Assembly (NCBI GenBank): GCA_008363265.1
Contig: RHKR01000103.1
Span: 1-7,249, forward strand
Length of the DNA: 7,249 bases
Source: Chlorobiota bacterium
GTDB lineage: Bacteria > Bacteroidota > Ignavibacteria > Ignavibacteriales > Ignavibacteriaceae
Direction of reading: 5' to 3'
Part shown: positions 6,887 through 7,249 of the stretch, in pieces
How positions within the stretch are numbered: the stretch's first letter is position 1
How the letters are laid out: every line of letters starts with the position of its first letter
Program-made: the position numbers and the translations under genes
Notes under the pieces: model-generated
What the model was told of the DNA's origin: nothing
What the model saw: the letters and a program-made list of their open reading frames with translations, nothing else
Databases searched by the model: none

Positions 6887-7249
6887 ATGCCCATGATAGA
6901 CGAAATTCTCTCCGCCGGTGAGGATATGCTGATCCATGCCTCATTCCGAACCTTGAGGGATCACGGCGGTTTTTCAAGTCCCGGTATTTTTTGTCAGGCA
7001 TTAACCGAAAAGGCTGCTCCAACTCAAACAATTGTGATGCCTGCATTCACATACAGTTTTGTGAACAGGTACAAGGCAACCGTTCCTTACGATCGAGAAA
7101 CCTCCCGCTCTGTTACCGGGGCAGTATCGGAAGCCTTCAGGAATCTTTCCGGTGTGTTCAGAACTTCATCGCCTTCGCACTCCTTTACAATTTGGGGCGG
7201 AGCATCCGGAGTGAATGAGTCGAATAATCCTGTATCGCCGTTGGGGCAG
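6887..7249 (+). CDS. AAC(3)-family N-acetyltransferase, 5' part cut by the window edge
   Basis: The first 121 codons of a protein resembling the aminoglycoside 3-N-acetyltransferase (Antibiotic_NAT) fold, which moves acetyl from acetyl-CoA to an amino group. Numbered from the second ATG (6893), visible pieces are MLIHASFRTL (12-21), TIVMPAFTYSF (46-56), the block PYDRETSRSVTGAVSEAFR (65-83) and SGVFRTSSPSHSF (86-98). The conserved E80 and H96 of these blocks are present. No stop occurs before the right edge. The start may be 6887 or 6893; neither has a Shine-Dalgarno sequence, so coupling to fahA, which ends 15 bases upstream, is likely. Members of this family outside resistance plasmids often act on other amino sugars or metabolites, so resistance should not be assumed. 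The link to tyrosine catabolism is unknown. Confidence 0.85.
   Translation, partial: MPMIDEILSAGEDMLIHASFRTLRDHGGFSSPGIFCQALTEKAAPTQTIVMPAFTYSFVNRYKATVPYDRETSRSVTGAVSEAFRNLSGVFRTSSPSHSFTIWGGASGVNESNNPVSPLGQ

Noticed and set aside
6991..7218. A separate small + strand open frame of 75 codons near the right edge
   Set aside because: It overlaps the AAC(3)-like gene in another frame, and only the latter shows conserved family blocks.
1..7249. tRNA or rRNA genes, CRISPR repeats, transposase genes, attachment sites or toxin-antitoxin pairs
   Set aside because: None was seen. Recognised genes cover nearly everything, the largest gap is 129 bases (2274-2402), and no spaced direct repeats or RNA folds stood out.

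Overview
The window carries a complete-looking block of tyrosine degradation genes next to a block of amino-acid transporters, all on the + strand and tightly packed. No RNA gene, insertion sequence, CRISPR array, prophage or clear sign of recent transfer is visible. The host is a bacterium. The HPPD and the short homogentisate dioxygenase (387 residues) look to me like those of the Bacteroidota/Ignavibacteriota side of the FCB group. The base composition is balanced by eye. Several genes have clear AAGGAG/AGGAGG ribosome sites, which fits classical Bacteroidia and Flavobacteriia less well. The taxonomy is a tentative inference.

Region 1 (1-2273), transport. The 3' part of a glutamate/aspartate-type DAACS symporter enters from the left edge. 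One base after its stop begins a full-length LeuT-type sodium:amino-acid symporter (NSS/SLC6 family). The stop of the symporter overlaps the start of a 38-codon single-pass membrane peptide, probably a MetS-like small subunit. A rho-independent terminator (2293-2343) closes this unit.

Region 2 (2403-6871), tyrosine to fumarate and acetoacetate. The order is 4-hydroxyphenylpyruvate dioxygenase (hppD), homogentisate 1,2-dioxygenase (hmgA), a HisC-family aminotransferase, and fumarylacetoacetase (fahA), with gaps of 18, 14 and 39 bases. The likely flow is: tyrosine is transaminated to 4-hydroxyphenylpyruvate (by the HisC-like enzyme, inferred from context), then converted to homogentisate, then maleylacetoacetate, then fumarylacetoacetate, then fumarate plus acetoacetate. 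No maleylacetoacetate isomerase and no regulator lie in the window. The LeuT-type carrier upstream may bring in the aromatic amino acid.

Region 3 (6887-7249, cut by the right edge). The first 121 codons of an AAC(3)-family N-acetyltransferase start 15 bases after fahA and probably belong to the same transcript.

Nothing here is a clearly new system. The most interesting points are the small symporter-linked peptide, the methionine-substituted substrate pocket of the symporter, the HisC-like enzyme in a catabolic operon, the missing isomerase step, and the AAC(3)-like gene at the end of the operon.
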